Virus record (IMG/VR): IMGVR_UViG_3300021962_000608
Coordinates: 1 to 24,852 of that record
DNA: 24,852 nucleotides
Strand: one strand, 5' to 3'
Source of the DNA: a virus
The notes beneath the pieces are model-generated. The model saw only the letters and a list, made by a program, of their open reading frames with translations, was not told the origin of the DNA and did no database searches. This document shows positions 16,244 through 23,704 of this stretch, one piece after another. A program made the translations under genes and the position numbers. How positions within the stretch are numbered: position 1 is the first letter of the stretch; every line of letters begins with the position of its first letter.

Positions 16244-16762
16244 GTGACGGACGAAGTCGTGTTGAACGACCAGGCACAGTCGCAGGTAGATCCTGCCACT
16301 GACCAGGACAACGACATCACCACTTGGAAGAAGCGTTTGGCTGGCAAGGACCAGGCTCTCACGGCTACCAAGAAGCAGCTGGATGAAGTCAAGGCTGAGT
16401 ACGACAAGGTACAGGCCTGGAAGCTCCAGATGGAGGAGGCAAGCCTCACAGAGTTTGAGCGTGCGCAGCGACGCATCGCCACTTTGGAACAGGAACTTAA
16501 GGCTACTCGGGAAGCCGAGCAGCGCGAGCGCCTGTCCAAGGAGTTCCCTTCCTACGTTCAGTGGGTTGAGAAGTCGAAGGGTCTGACCGATGAGGATCGG
16601 GCCCGAGAGTTCGAGACTCTTATGAAAACTGGTGGGGCTCCCAAGCAGGAGTTCGTTGATCCGAACAAGCCGGCGAAGGAAGTTCCTTCGACCGGAAAGA
16701 AGCGCTCCTCTGAGGACATTGTTAAGGACATCGCTGCCCTTGGCAATCCTTGGGGCGAGTAA
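16244..16762 (+). CDS. Capsid scaffolding protein
   Basis: A 172-residue acidic, helical protein directly before the major capsid gene, the usual place for scaffolds. A heptad-rich coiled coil spans roughly residues 25-100 (WKKRLAGKDQALTATKKQL, then IATLEQELKATREAEQ). The C-terminus is short and mixed-charge (KKRSSEDIVKDIAALGNPWGE), as in scaffolds whose tail binds the capsid protein. I chose GTG at 16244 because GGAGGT at 16234-16239 lies at ideal spacing before it. The ATG at 16232 would put that site inside the gene and has only a distant AAGGG. It would direct coat assembly and then leave the head. Like the capsid gene it has no CTA, AGA or AGG codons. Confidence 0.85.
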   Translation: MTDEVVLNDQAQSQVDPATDQDNDITTWKKRLAGKDQALTATKKQLDEVKAEYDKVQAWKLQMEEASLTEFERAQRRIATLEQELKATREAEQRERLSKEFPSYVQWVEKSKGLTDEDRAREFETLMKTGGAPKQEFVDPNKPAKEVPSTGKKRSSEDIVKDIAALGNPWGE

Positions 16763-16776
16763 TAAAGGAGTAAATA

Positions 16777-17781
16777 ATGGCCACGAATACGCGAGCCACG
16801 ATTGACGCTGGCTCATCGAATGCCTATTCTGCGCTCATTACTGAGCTCGTTTCGCAGCAGGCGCAGGAAAACCTGCGCAACCGACTGGTGCACGCAATGC
16901 CGGGTAACTACACGGCAGGTCGTTTCCAGAAGGGCAGCAACGAGATCCGTTATGCGCGTTACCCAGACCTCACGCCGCTTGGCGTGGCGGACACCCTTAC
17001 CGAGGCAGGCGCCCCTGCTGAGTACGACCTCACGGTTACGACCGAGTCGTTCGTTCCTAAGCAGTACGGTAAGGTCCTCAAGATTTCAGACCTTGCGCAG
17101 CTCGACAGCCCGCACGACCTGATTTCAATCGCATCTGAGCGCCTCGCTCGTGCCGCCACGGAGTCGATGGACAACATCATCCGTGACGTTCTCAAGCAGG
17201 GCACCAACGTCCGATACGCTGCGGGCCGCGCTTCACGCGCACTCGTTCAGTCGGGCGACAAGCTCACCGGCTTGGAGATCAAGCAGACCGTAGCCAAGAT
17301 GAAGGCCGCTAACATCCCAACCTTCGCGGATGGGTTCTATCGCGCAATCATCCACCCTTCGGTTGAGTTCGACCTCTTGACCGACACAAGCACGAACGGC
17401 TTCCTCGAGGCCACGAAGTACACCAAGTCGCTCGACCTCCTCAACGGAGAAATCGGCGCGTACGCTGGTGTCCGCTTCATGGTTTCGCCGTCAGCCGCAA
17501 CGTTCACGGGCGGCGTTGGTGGTGCACTCACCATCCACTCGACGTTCGTGTTCGGACCTGACGCCTACATCGTGGGCGACAGCCAGACGCTCCAGAGCTA
17601 CTTCGTGGCTCCGGGCGGCGACCATGCCGATCCAATCGCGCAGGTTGCAACGCTTGGCTTCAAGATGCGCTTCGGCGCAATCCTCCGTGGCGAGGGTGCG
17701 ACCGGCGAGTTCGATGGTAGCGATACCTCGACTGGCCAGCCGCGATACCTCCGCGTGGAGTCGGTTGCTTCGACGCTCTAA
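16777..17781 (+). CDS. Major capsid protein, N4-gp56 family
   Basis: A 334-residue protein matching the N4-gp56 family of HK97-fold capsid proteins in length and pattern: an N-terminal segment NAYSALITELVSQQA, a region LTEAGAPAEYDLTVTTESFVPKQYGK, the helical spine ERLARAATESMDNI, the motif AIIHPSVEFDLL, then LNGEIGAYAGVRFMVSP and a C-terminal GFKMRFGA strand. It builds the icosahedral shell. The start has a strong AAAGGAG site. Codon choice differs from its neighbours: I found no CTA or TTA (Leu) and no AGA or AGG (Arg) codons, as expected for the most highly expressed gene. A strong hairpin follows the stop. Confidence 0.93.
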   Translation: MATNTRATIDAGSSNAYSALITELVSQQAQENLRNRLVHAMPGNYTAGRFQKGSNEIRYARYPDLTPLGVADTLTEAGAPAEYDLTVTTESFVPKQYGKVLKISDLAQLDSPHDLISIASERLARAATESMDNIIRDVLKQGTNVRYAAGRASRALVQSGDKLTGLEIKQTVAKMKAANIPTFADGFYRAIIHPSVEFDLLTDTSTNGFLEATKYTKSLDLLNGEIGAYAGVRFMVSPSAATFTGGVGGALTIHSTFVFGPDAYIVGDSQTLQSYFVAPGGDHADPIAQVATLGFKMRFGAILRGEGATGEFDGSDTSTGQPRYLRVESVASTL

Positions 17782-17794
17782 TCGTAACTAGGGA

Positions 17795-17824
17795 GTGGGG
17801 GTCGGGCTTCGGCCCGGCCCCCGC
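17795..17824 (+). terminator. GC-rich UUCG hairpin after the capsid gene
   Basis: A 13-base-pair stem: arm 17795-17807 (GTGGGGGTCGGGC), loop TTCG 17808-17811, arm 17812-17824, with two G-U pairs in RNA. It lies 13 bases after the capsid stop and ends 17 bases before the next ATG. No T-run follows, so it is not a standard intrinsic terminator. It may be a partial terminator, or protect the 3' end of the capsid message and lower expression of downstream tail genes. The UUCG tetraloop makes it very stable. Confidence 0.6.
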
Positions 17825-17841
17825 AACCACAAGGAGACCTT

Positions 17842-18477
17842 ATGGCTATTACTCTACTAGCACTCAGGACCATCGTCCGGCGGGACCTGCGTGACTCCGG
17901 GGCCACTAATACATGGAGCAATGATGAGCTCAACGACATGATTAAGTGGGGTACTCAGGAGGTCTCGCGTATCCGCCCACAGGAGACATATGAAGAAATT
18001 GCATACACTGCTCCTGCTGTTGGAGCATTCTTTACTATCAACACGCTCACGCTGGACACTGTTTACCGTGTTGACGTATACAAAGACAGCAAGCTTGTCG
18101 CTTCTATCCCGTTTGCCCAGGATGCCCAGGCTACTGGTGGATGGGACTTTATTAATGGAAAGCTGCACATGCCACCCTATTACGTCATGCCTAACGGATC
18201 TACGCTGCGGGTGTTTGGATACAAGCACTACACACAGCCCACGATTGACACGTCCTCTATCGAGCTCGACGACGATGGTGTTAACGCCGTGCGTGCCTGG
18301 GTCCAGAAGGAAGCGATGTTCATGCTGATCGCTGACCGAGTCAAGTTCCAGCAGTGGCAGGTTGCATCAGGTGCGTCAGACACCAATAGCATCCAGCTAG
18401 CCCAGCTATACAGTGCGGCAGAGCGCCGCTGGGATAGCGTATCCAAAGCAGTTCGCCGCGTTAGGAAGAACCCCTAA
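17842..18477 (+). CDS. Head-tail connector / adaptor protein
   Basis: A 211-residue protein starting after AAGGAG and directly following the capsid gene. It begins with a helical segment, LRTIVRRDLRDSGATNTWSNDELNDMIKWG, the pattern of head-tail adaptor proteins (helical bundle with a start like lambdoid gp6/T7 gp11-type adaptors). A central beta-rich part (FTINTLTLDTVYRVDVY) and a C-terminal helix rich in Arg follow. Such proteins sit under the portal and join head to tail. The gene's stop overlaps the next start (TAATG). The family call rests on position, length and the first 40 residues. Confidence 0.65.
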   Translation: MAITLLALRTIVRRDLRDSGATNTWSNDELNDMIKWGTQEVSRIRPQETYEEIAYTAPAVGAFFTINTLTLDTVYRVDVYKDSKLVASIPFAQDAQATGGWDFINGKLHMPPYYVMPNGSTLRVFGYKHYTQPTIDTSSIELDDDGVNAVRAWVQKEAMFMLIADRVKFQQWQVASGASDTNSIQLAQLYSAAERRWDSVSKAVRRVRKNP

Positions 18478-19328
18478 TGGACCTCAGCGCAGCAGTAACT
18501 ATCCAGCGTCCTGGGGCAGCGCCTCTGGACATCAATAGCATCCGCGACCCCAACGCCGTTGGGTCTGCGCCTATCTCTGGGTACATGATTGAGCAGGTTG
18601 ACTTCTCAGTTGTAAGCGTGACTGCATTCGTTGAGGACACGCCACTGGTCGACGGCATCGATAGCTACGACCCATACCTTGGCGGCCGTCAGATTAACAT
18701 CGTGCTGTCCGTTTACGGCAGCACGTATGCTGACTTCTGGGACAAGATGAATGCCCTTAACTTTGCGTTCCAGGCTCAGCCTAGGGCCGCAAACGTTGGC
18801 ACATACCCGGCACTTGAGGCAGACGGCAAGCGCAAGCTATCCTTCTCTCAACCTTCTGCCGCTGGAACCGCCAGCCTATACATGATGGTGCGGCCAATCG
18901 CACTGCCCAGGTTTACAATCGACAGCGCCAGCTCTGCTGGCATTGCCGAGCGTGGGTACTCCCAGCGTGTGCAGCTAAGCCTGCTGGCAGAGGACCCGTA
19001 TAAGTACGCTGCTAACAGTTCTACGTTTAGCCGAACTGGAACTGGGACAATCAGCGTAGTGAATAACGGAAACACAGTAGCATGGCCAACGGTAACTTGG
19101 AACCTAACAGCCGGCACACCTGTGTCGGCCACGCTTGGTAGCGACACAGTCTCGCACTCCGCGTTCGGGTCAACCATCACAGACACGTTCAAGACGGCTT
19201 CTTCTACTAGCAATAGCACGCTCACCGGCTACGAGTTCTTCAGCATCCCACCAGGCACATCTTCTGTGTCTGTCGTTGGTCAGTCAGGGCAGACGGTAAG
19301 CATTACAATCAGAGAGGCCCTATTGTAA
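18477..19328 (+). CDS. Distal tail (Dit)-like protein
   Basis: A 283-residue beta-rich protein. Features of the siphophage Dit group are the central segment ADFWDKMNALNFAF, RVQLSLLAEDPYKYAANS (the usual 'EDPxxY' strand) and VVNNGNTVAWPTVTW (the link to the galectin-like domain, commonly 'NxGNxxxWPxI'). Dit forms the hexameric ring at the tail tip under which the Tal hub sits. The following gene is a Tal-like hub, as expected. Start by TAATG coupling with AGGAAG upstream. No cysteine. Confidence in the family is fair to good. Confidence 0.75.
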   Translation: MDLSAAVTIQRPGAAPLDINSIRDPNAVGSAPISGYMIEQVDFSVVSVTAFVEDTPLVDGIDSYDPYLGGRQINIVLSVYGSTYADFWDKMNALNFAFQAQPRAANVGTYPALEADGKRKLSFSQPSAAGTASLYMMVRPIALPRFTIDSASSAGIAERGYSQRVQLSLLAEDPYKYAANSSTFSRTGTGTISVVNNGNTVAWPTVTWNLTAGTPVSATLGSDTVSHSAFGSTITDTFKTASSTSNSTLTGYEFFSIPPGTSSVSVVGQSGQTVSITIREALL

Positions 19329-21755
19329 ATGGCCCGTAAGAACGTTGTGGTAATCTACGATATGAAGGCGTACAACAACGCTACCCCGTTCGCCAAGAAC
19401 AACGTTGTTGCGGTTATCCCAGATGCCAGGGATGTTGGCGTGCAGCTGTACGCTAATGACTCTGGCTATGCGTACTTCACCCTACCTGTAGACCACCCAG
19501 CGGTATCTCTTATCCAGCCATTGCAGCAGCACTACTCGGTACAGAAGTGGGACGGCTCTGCGTATGTAGACATCCAGTCAGGTATCATCACCGACTACGA
19601 CGCAGGGGTCAACGAGGTTGTGGTTAACGGCGTCGACTACATGACCGCACTAAACAAGTACTACACGCCCATCCATGGTCCCGAGCTTGGAGATAAGGCG
19701 ATCCCAAATAACGATACTACAACTATCGCTAGCACCACGCCAAAAGACATCATCTCTACGGCATCCTCAAGGGACACAGGGAAGAAGAGCGAGGGTTACT
19801 GGGTTCCGGTAGTCGACTCAACATACCCGAACGTGGGTAAGGTTGAGATTTATAGCGGAGCTTCTGACGACGTCAGCCCAGGCACGGCAGGCTCTACTTG
19901 GGGCACTAAGGACAAGCTAACTATCACATACGAGGAAGTGTCCGGAGAAAAGACCGGAGCCGTAATCCTGAGTGGTTGCCAGTACATCTGGCGTGACGCA
20001 TCAACAGCGTACTGGCAGGACGGAGAGACCGGAAAGACTATCGAGGGCAACTTCTCAATCGGCACAAGCTCAACGTCAAAAGGCCGCATCGGGTTCTTGC
20101 TGTACGCAAACCCTGGCGGCCCTCTTCTTTATTTCTATGAGGAGTATTACTACGCAGTTTCCAGCGTCGAGATCGGCGGTCAATACGCAGCGCTTAACGC
20201 ACCGCTGGATTTCAGCATCAAGCTCAGGCCGGTTAGCCACTATGACGCAGCGACTGAGGATCACACTGGCCGCACACGAACTATGTCAATCCTTACTGAG
20301 GGAGTTAGCTACGAGTTCTACGCGATCCCATTCTACTGGGGGAACCTAAGCCCGAAGGACGGATCGACAGACTACAATCAGTACATCTGGGGCAACACCA
20401 CTGGGGATCTAGACAGCTCGTTTACCGCTGGCCTTCAGAGCGATACCCTTGACGGCGCCATCACTTCGGCTATGTCCACAACAACCGATCCCATGTACGT
20501 GCTAGACCGCACTGCTGACTACCCTGACACTGTTCTAAACGTTACGTCCTGCCTGCAGAATAACTACCTGACACAGGTCCCTCCCTCTGGTACTAGTAGC
20601 TATTGGCGTGTATTTAGTATGGCCGGTGCCGTACCGCTAAACGTAGTACCAGGAGACACAGTGGCTATCGCCGGAGTCAGCGAAGCTCACTTTAATGGAG
20701 CTGCATCTATTACGGAAATCTCAACAGATAGGTATACAATCTACATCTCTGACTCAGCACAACCAACAACAAGCAGAACAGGTACAGGCGGGACTATTAC
20801 TAAGGACAATCCAGTACTAGTGCCAATTGTAAAGTTTGCAGGTCTAAACCAAGTAAACGCAGCATCTAGTACAACAAAGCACCCATTTACAACAGCAGGT
20901 CAAGGACCAGTAGACTTTATCCGAGAGCTAGCGGACAATGAGATGGGTACCAGGATCAACGGGTCTAAGGTTGTTTTCAATTACTACGGAGTACCGGGAG
21001 CAACAGCAGACGGTACTAGCCTGATTGTAAACCACTCTGTCTCGTCATCCGCACAGGCCACGCTAATCTACCCAGGCCAGATTAAAGAGTTCAACGTGGT
21101 GAGCAAGCTTAGCATGAAGACCAACTCTGTCCGGGTTATCCCAACTACTGACTTCCTTATCGGCTCTAGTACGGAAGGAGCAAGCGGGGTAAAGAGTAAA
21201 GGTATTGTTAAGGTTTCTCAATACTCAGCATCAGAGCCGGCTCTGCCTACCGTCCAGACCCAGGCTGGATTCCTATCCGCCCAGTCTGCTGGTAACTTTG
21301 CCCAAGGATACATTAACAACTTCGGCTCTGACGCAGACGTGCAGGCAATTAGCGTGGCGCTTAGGACTGAAGAGTACGGGCCTATCGGCATGCCAGGAAC
21401 CCCTAAACTTGGCGAGACAGTACGTGTCGTCGTACGTAGGAAGGCCGCTGGCGTGGGCGCTGACGAGGTGTCCGGCCTGTATAACGTTGGCGGTATGCAG
21501 TGGCACATAAGGACTGACGGGCACGAAGAGCTGATGCTAGACCTGGTAAAGCCAGACAGGTTCAAGGGGCCTGGCGTTACGTGGGAGAGCAAGGTAACCC
21601 CATCCCCGACGCCTACCGAGCCGCCTACGCCAAGCCGTGCCCCTGCCCCTGCCCCTGCTCCTAAGCCAAAGACTGTGCCTGTGTATCAACGCTCTGGTGT
21701 GGCCGCTCCAGGCACCCCAAGAATTGCTGGCCGGCCTGAGAGGTTCCAGCTGTGA
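19329..21755 (+). CDS. Tail hub / tail-associated (Tal)-like protein with inserted domains
   Basis: An 808-residue protein placed right after the Dit-like gene (TAA directly followed by ATG). The first 115 residues fit hub proteins: beta-strands with PLQQHYSVQKWDGSAYVDIQ, GIITDYDAGVNEVVVNGVDY and a helix MTALNK. About residues 150-350 are an extra beta-rich region. Around 417-500 a further small beta domain (PGDTVAIAGVSEAHFNG, then RYTIYIS) appears inserted in unusually AT-rich DNA. The hub fold seems to resume near residue 510 (PVDFIRELADNEMG) and ends around 770 (LMLDLVKPDRF). The tail end is Pro/Ala-rich low complexity, residues about 755-808. It should cap the tail tube and contact the fibre or cell surface. 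No peptidase motif was seen. Confidence 0.75.
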   Translation: MARKNVVVIYDMKAYNNATPFAKNNVVAVIPDARDVGVQLYANDSGYAYFTLPVDHPAVSLIQPLQQHYSVQKWDGSAYVDIQSGIITDYDAGVNEVVVNGVDYMTALNKYYTPIHGPELGDKAIPNNDTTTIASTTPKDIISTASSRDTGKKSEGYWVPVVDSTYPNVGKVEIYSGASDDVSPGTAGSTWGTKDKLTITYEEVSGEKTGAVILSGCQYIWRDASTAYWQDGETGKTIEGNFSIGTSSTSKGRIGFLLYANPGGPLLYFYEEYYYAVSSVEIGGQYAALNAPLDFSIKLRPVSHYDAATEDHTGRTRTMSILTEGVSYEFYAIPFYWGNLSPKDGSTDYNQYIWGNTTGDLDSSFTAGLQSDTLDGAITSAMSTTTDPMYVLDRTADYPDTVLNVTSCLQNNYLTQVPPSGTSSYWRVFSMAGAVPLNVVPGDTVAIAGVSEAHFNGAASITEISTDRYTIYISDSAQPTTSRTGTGGTITKDNPVLVPIVKFAGLNQVNAASSTTKHPFTTAGQGPVDFIRELADNEMGTRINGSKVVFNYYGVPGATADGTSLIVNHSVSSSAQATLIYPGQIKEFNVVSKLSMKTNSVRVIPTTDFLIGSSTEGASGVKSKGIVKVSQYSASEPALPTVQTQAGFLSAQSAGNFAQGYINNFGSDADVQAISVALRTEEYGPIGMPGTPKLGETVRVVVRRKAAGVGADEVSGLYNVGGMQWHIRTDGHEELMLDLVKPDRFKGPGVTWESKVTPSPTPTEPPTPSRAPAPAPAPKPKTVPVYQRSGVAAPGTPRIAGRPERFQL
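21639..21662 (+). repeat. Hexamer tandem repeat (GCCCCT) in the Tal gene
   Basis: Three exact copies of GCCCCT at 21639-21656 and a fourth imperfect copy (GCTCCT) at 21657-21662, encoding an Ala-Pro repeat in the linker near the C-terminus of the hub protein. Such repeats change length by slippage in steps of two residues without a frameshift. Confidence 0.8.
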
Positions 21756-21973
21756 CGCGGGGGCAGTTTGAGATCCTGCTGTCTAAGCTCGACGAGATTG
21801 ACGTCCGTATCCGAGCTTTGGAGATTGACGCGGCCGGCAATCAAGCTGTGCGGAAGGCGAGACAAGCGGGGGATCTTGAGGCAAAATGGAAGGCAGGGAT
21901 CGTGGCGTCCGTTGTGGGCGGCATCGTAACCCTGGCAGCGAAGGTGTACGACGCCTTCAATGGAGGTAAGTAA
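21752..21973 (+). CDS. XhlA-like small membrane protein (holin/lysis associated)
   Basis: A 73-residue protein starting with GTG that overlaps the Tal stop (GTGA). Residues 5-45 form a charged amphipathic helix or coiled coil (FEILLSKLDEIDVRIRALE) and residues 48-66 a single transmembrane helix (AGIVASVVGGIVTLAAKVY), ending in a short polar tail. This is the layout of hemolysin XhlA-type proteins that work with holins on the inner membrane. Site GAGAGG lies upstream. It is the second holin-like gene in the window. Other functions for a one-helix membrane protein cannot be excluded. Confidence 0.6.
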   Translation: MTRGQFEILLSKLDEIDVRIRALEIDAAGNQAVRKARQAGDLEAKWKAGIVASVVGGIVTLAAKVYDAFNGGK

Positions 21974-22689
21974 TGGCAAAGGCCAACCTAGTAGACCGCG
22001 TGGGCGAGCTCAAGGAGCAGGGCCTGTCCTTCTCCAAGATTGGGGAGCTGCTCAACATGAGCAAGGACCAGGTCCAGAAGTTCCATAAGCGCTACGCTGA
22101 GGGTATCCCAGAGGATCTCTTGCCGTCGCAGAATAAGGCTTCTAAGACCCCGCCTTTCGTCGGGATCGACATCGCCTACTTCGACATCGAGACAACGTTC
22201 AGTAACTGGCGCCGCATGCTGTGCGGTTCTATTGCGGATAGCTTGGGTAATGTGATCACGCTTAGCCACGACACCCATCCTGGCAAGAATTGGCAGGATG
22301 ATAGTGTGCTCGTGAAGGCATACTGCGAAGAACTCGACAAGTACGACGTGATCGTTGGGTGGAACTCCAAGCTGTTCGACGTACCAGTACTGAACTCTCG
22401 CATGCTGTATCACGGGTTCAAGCCGTACAATCCACGCATGCACCTTGACCTTATGTACAAGGCGACCGGTTCGTCGATTGCGATTGGCCGTAAGTCCCTT
22501 GACAATGTGTCGAAGTACTTCGGTGTTCAGAACAAGAAGACACCGCTTGACCCACGCACGTGGGACGATGCGGATCATGGCGACCGTGCTGCGTATGAGA
22601 AGATCATCGAGCACTGCGAGGCGGACGTTCTGGTCCTCCGGGATGTGTACGCTAAGCTAAAGCCGATGGTGCATATCCTTCACCGATGA
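21973..22689 (+). CDS. HTH domain fused to a DEDD-type 3'-5' exonuclease (PolB-exo / YprB-like)
   Basis: A 238-residue protein with two parts. Residues 5-42 resemble a resolvase-type helix-turn-helix (LKEQGLSFSKIGELLNMSKDQVQKFHKRY). Residues 64-230 carry RNase H-fold exonuclease motifs: FDIET (D71, E73), GWNSKLFDVPVLNSR (D136), HLDL (D159) and EHCEADVLVLRDVY (H214, D218). The last fits the PolB-exonuclease/YprB type, with His where Tyr is usual. Such domains remove nucleotides from DNA or RNA 3' ends. No polymerase domain follows. The start has GGAGG at 21964-21968 and overlaps the preceding stop by one base; the stop overlaps the next ATG. The N-terminal HTH may target it to DNA; this is inference. 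Confidence 0.8.
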   Translation: MAKANLVDRVGELKEQGLSFSKIGELLNMSKDQVQKFHKRYAEGIPEDLLPSQNKASKTPPFVGIDIAYFDIETTFSNWRRMLCGSIADSLGNVITLSHDTHPGKNWQDDSVLVKAYCEELDKYDVIVGWNSKLFDVPVLNSRMLYHGFKPYNPRMHLDLMYKATGSSIAIGRKSLDNVSKYFGVQNKKTPLDPRTWDDADHGDRAAYEKIIEHCEADVLVLRDVYAKLKPMVHILHR

Positions 22690-23054
22690 CCGAAGATCAA
22701 ATCCAGCGGCACTTCGACCGCACTGTGGCCGTGGACTTTGACGACACGATTGTCGTCAGGGTCTTCGGTACTTTAGTGCCGGCTCGTGATTGCGTAGATG
22801 CGCTTCACGTGCTGCGGGACTCCGGGTATAAGATTGTCATCCACTCAGCCAGGTCTTGGCATCATTGGCCAGACAAGGAAGAGCGAGAGCGGGAGATGCG
22901 AGAGCTTCTCGAGCGGTGGGAAATCCCATACGATGACATCTATACCGGAGAAGGTAAGCCCCCGGCGACAGCGTATGTCGACGACAGGGGAGTAAGGTTC
23001 GCAGACAACTGGCTCGATATCGCAAGAGTTATTATCGAAAAGGGGAAAGAATGA
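22686..23054 (+). CDS. Small HAD-family phosphatase
   Basis: A 122-residue minimal HAD-fold hydrolase. Motif I is DFDDT (D17 nucleophile, D19 acid/base), motif II HSAR (S54), motif III probably K91 in GKPP, and motif IV YVDDRGVRF (D99/D100). There is no large cap domain. Small phage HADs of this type act on nucleotides, sugar phosphates or nucleic acid ends (compare the phosphatase half of T4 polynucleotide kinase). Its partner gene upstream is an exonuclease, so a role in nucleic acid metabolism is likely; substrate unknown. Overlaps both neighbours by ATGA and has a weak ribosome binding site, so it is probably translated by coupling. Confidence 0.85.
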   Translation: MTEDQIQRHFDRTVAVDFDDTIVVRVFGTLVPARDCVDALHVLRDSGYKIVIHSARSWHHWPDKEEREREMRELLERWEIPYDDIYTGEGKPPATAYVDDRGVRFADNWLDIARVIIEKGKE

Positions 23055-23635
23055 GCAAGCTAAAGATCGTTACTCAGACAGACAATATCGAGGGGAAGAA
23101 GACCAAGGTTGTCACCGACAACTGGATGGATGACTGCGCGTGGGCTACGCTTGCGTGTGCAGCCAACCACCTTACTGGCACCAAGTACACATCCTTTGAT
23201 GGTGTGAAGTGGGGCGAGGCCGTCGGGCGGAAGGACAGAGATGGCCTACCTGACCCGTCGTCTTTGGCACAGTTGGTTAAGGCTGGCCCCCTGGCCGGTC
23301 TTAAGGTTACCTACCCAAAGACTTGGGCTGATGTAGAGAAGGCGCTGGGCGCCGGTGCCGTGATCCTTGTTAATGTGGAGCAGGCCAAGGGCTACCCTCC
23401 AGTTACCATGAGCAAGTGGCATGTCGACCATCAGAAGCGTAAGCCTGGCAGCACGTACGGTCACATGACCTGTGCCGCCAAGACAGACGAGGGAATCTTC
23501 TGGGCAGACCCAACGATGAGCGGCAAGGGCAAAGAGGTGTACGGGGTACCAGTTACCCTGCAGCAGCTCAAGCAGATTGCTAGCTCGAAGGGGGATGCCC
23601 CGCACAAGCGGTGCCTGATCGCAAGGAAAAAGTGA
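23051..23635 (+). CDS. C39-like cysteine peptidase, candidate lysin
   Basis: A 194-residue protein with a papain-fold pattern: a catalytic Cys on the first long helix (MDDCAWATLACAANHL, C29; C36 is the less likely alternative), His in GHMTCAA (H138) and Asp in WADPTM (D153). Similar domains are found in bacteriocin-processing peptidases, C39-like family proteins and phage peptidoglycan hydrolases. No signal peptide and no wall-binding repeat is visible. Its neighbours include an XhlA-like membrane protein two genes upstream, so it may be the endolysin, but a virion or host-directed protease is possible. Overlaps the HAD gene by ATGA; AAGGGGAAAG is its binding site. It is the last gene before the hairpin at 23666, so it may end a transcript. 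Confidence 0.65.
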   Translation: MSKLKIVTQTDNIEGKKTKVVTDNWMDDCAWATLACAANHLTGTKYTSFDGVKWGEAVGRKDRDGLPDPSSLAQLVKAGPLAGLKVTYPKTWADVEKALGAGAVILVNVEQAKGYPPVTMSKWHVDHQKRKPGSTYGHMTCAAKTDEGIFWADPTMSGKGKEVYGVPVTLQQLKQIASSKGDAPHKRCLIARKK

Positions 23636-23643
23636 TCTAGCAC

Positions 23644-23670
23644 TTGACAACGTAACCGGGGGGTTATAAG
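23644..23670 (+). promoter_or_regulatory. Sigma70-like promoter for the recombination module
   Basis: TTGACA at 23644-23649 is exact for a -35 box and TATAAG at 23665-23670 matches 5 of 6 bases of a -10 box. The spacer is 15 bases, shorter than the usual 16-18. It lies 9 bases after the stop of the peptidase gene in the only long gap of this region. Transcription would start near 23676-23678. The palindrome at 23666-23704 overlaps its -10 box, so it may be repressor controlled. It would drive the nuclease and ERF genes. Confidence 0.55.
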
Positions 23671-23704
23671 ATCCATAGTGGACGAGATCCACTGTGGGTC
23701 TTAT
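23666..23704 (+). promoter_or_regulatory. 17-bp hairpin / operator-like palindrome over the promoter
   Basis: Left arm 23666-23682 (ATAAGATCCATAGTGGA) and right arm 23688-23704 pair completely in RNA: 15 Watson-Crick and 2 G-U pairs around the 5-base loop CGAGA. The 3' side runs into TTATTATTT, a weak T-rich tail. In read-through transcripts from upstream it could act as a terminator or processing site. As DNA it is a near-perfect dyad covering the -10 box and start point, so it could be an operator. A transcript begun at about 23677 would keep only its inner 6 base pairs, at its very 5' end. It ends 15 bases before the nuclease start. Confidence 0.65.
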
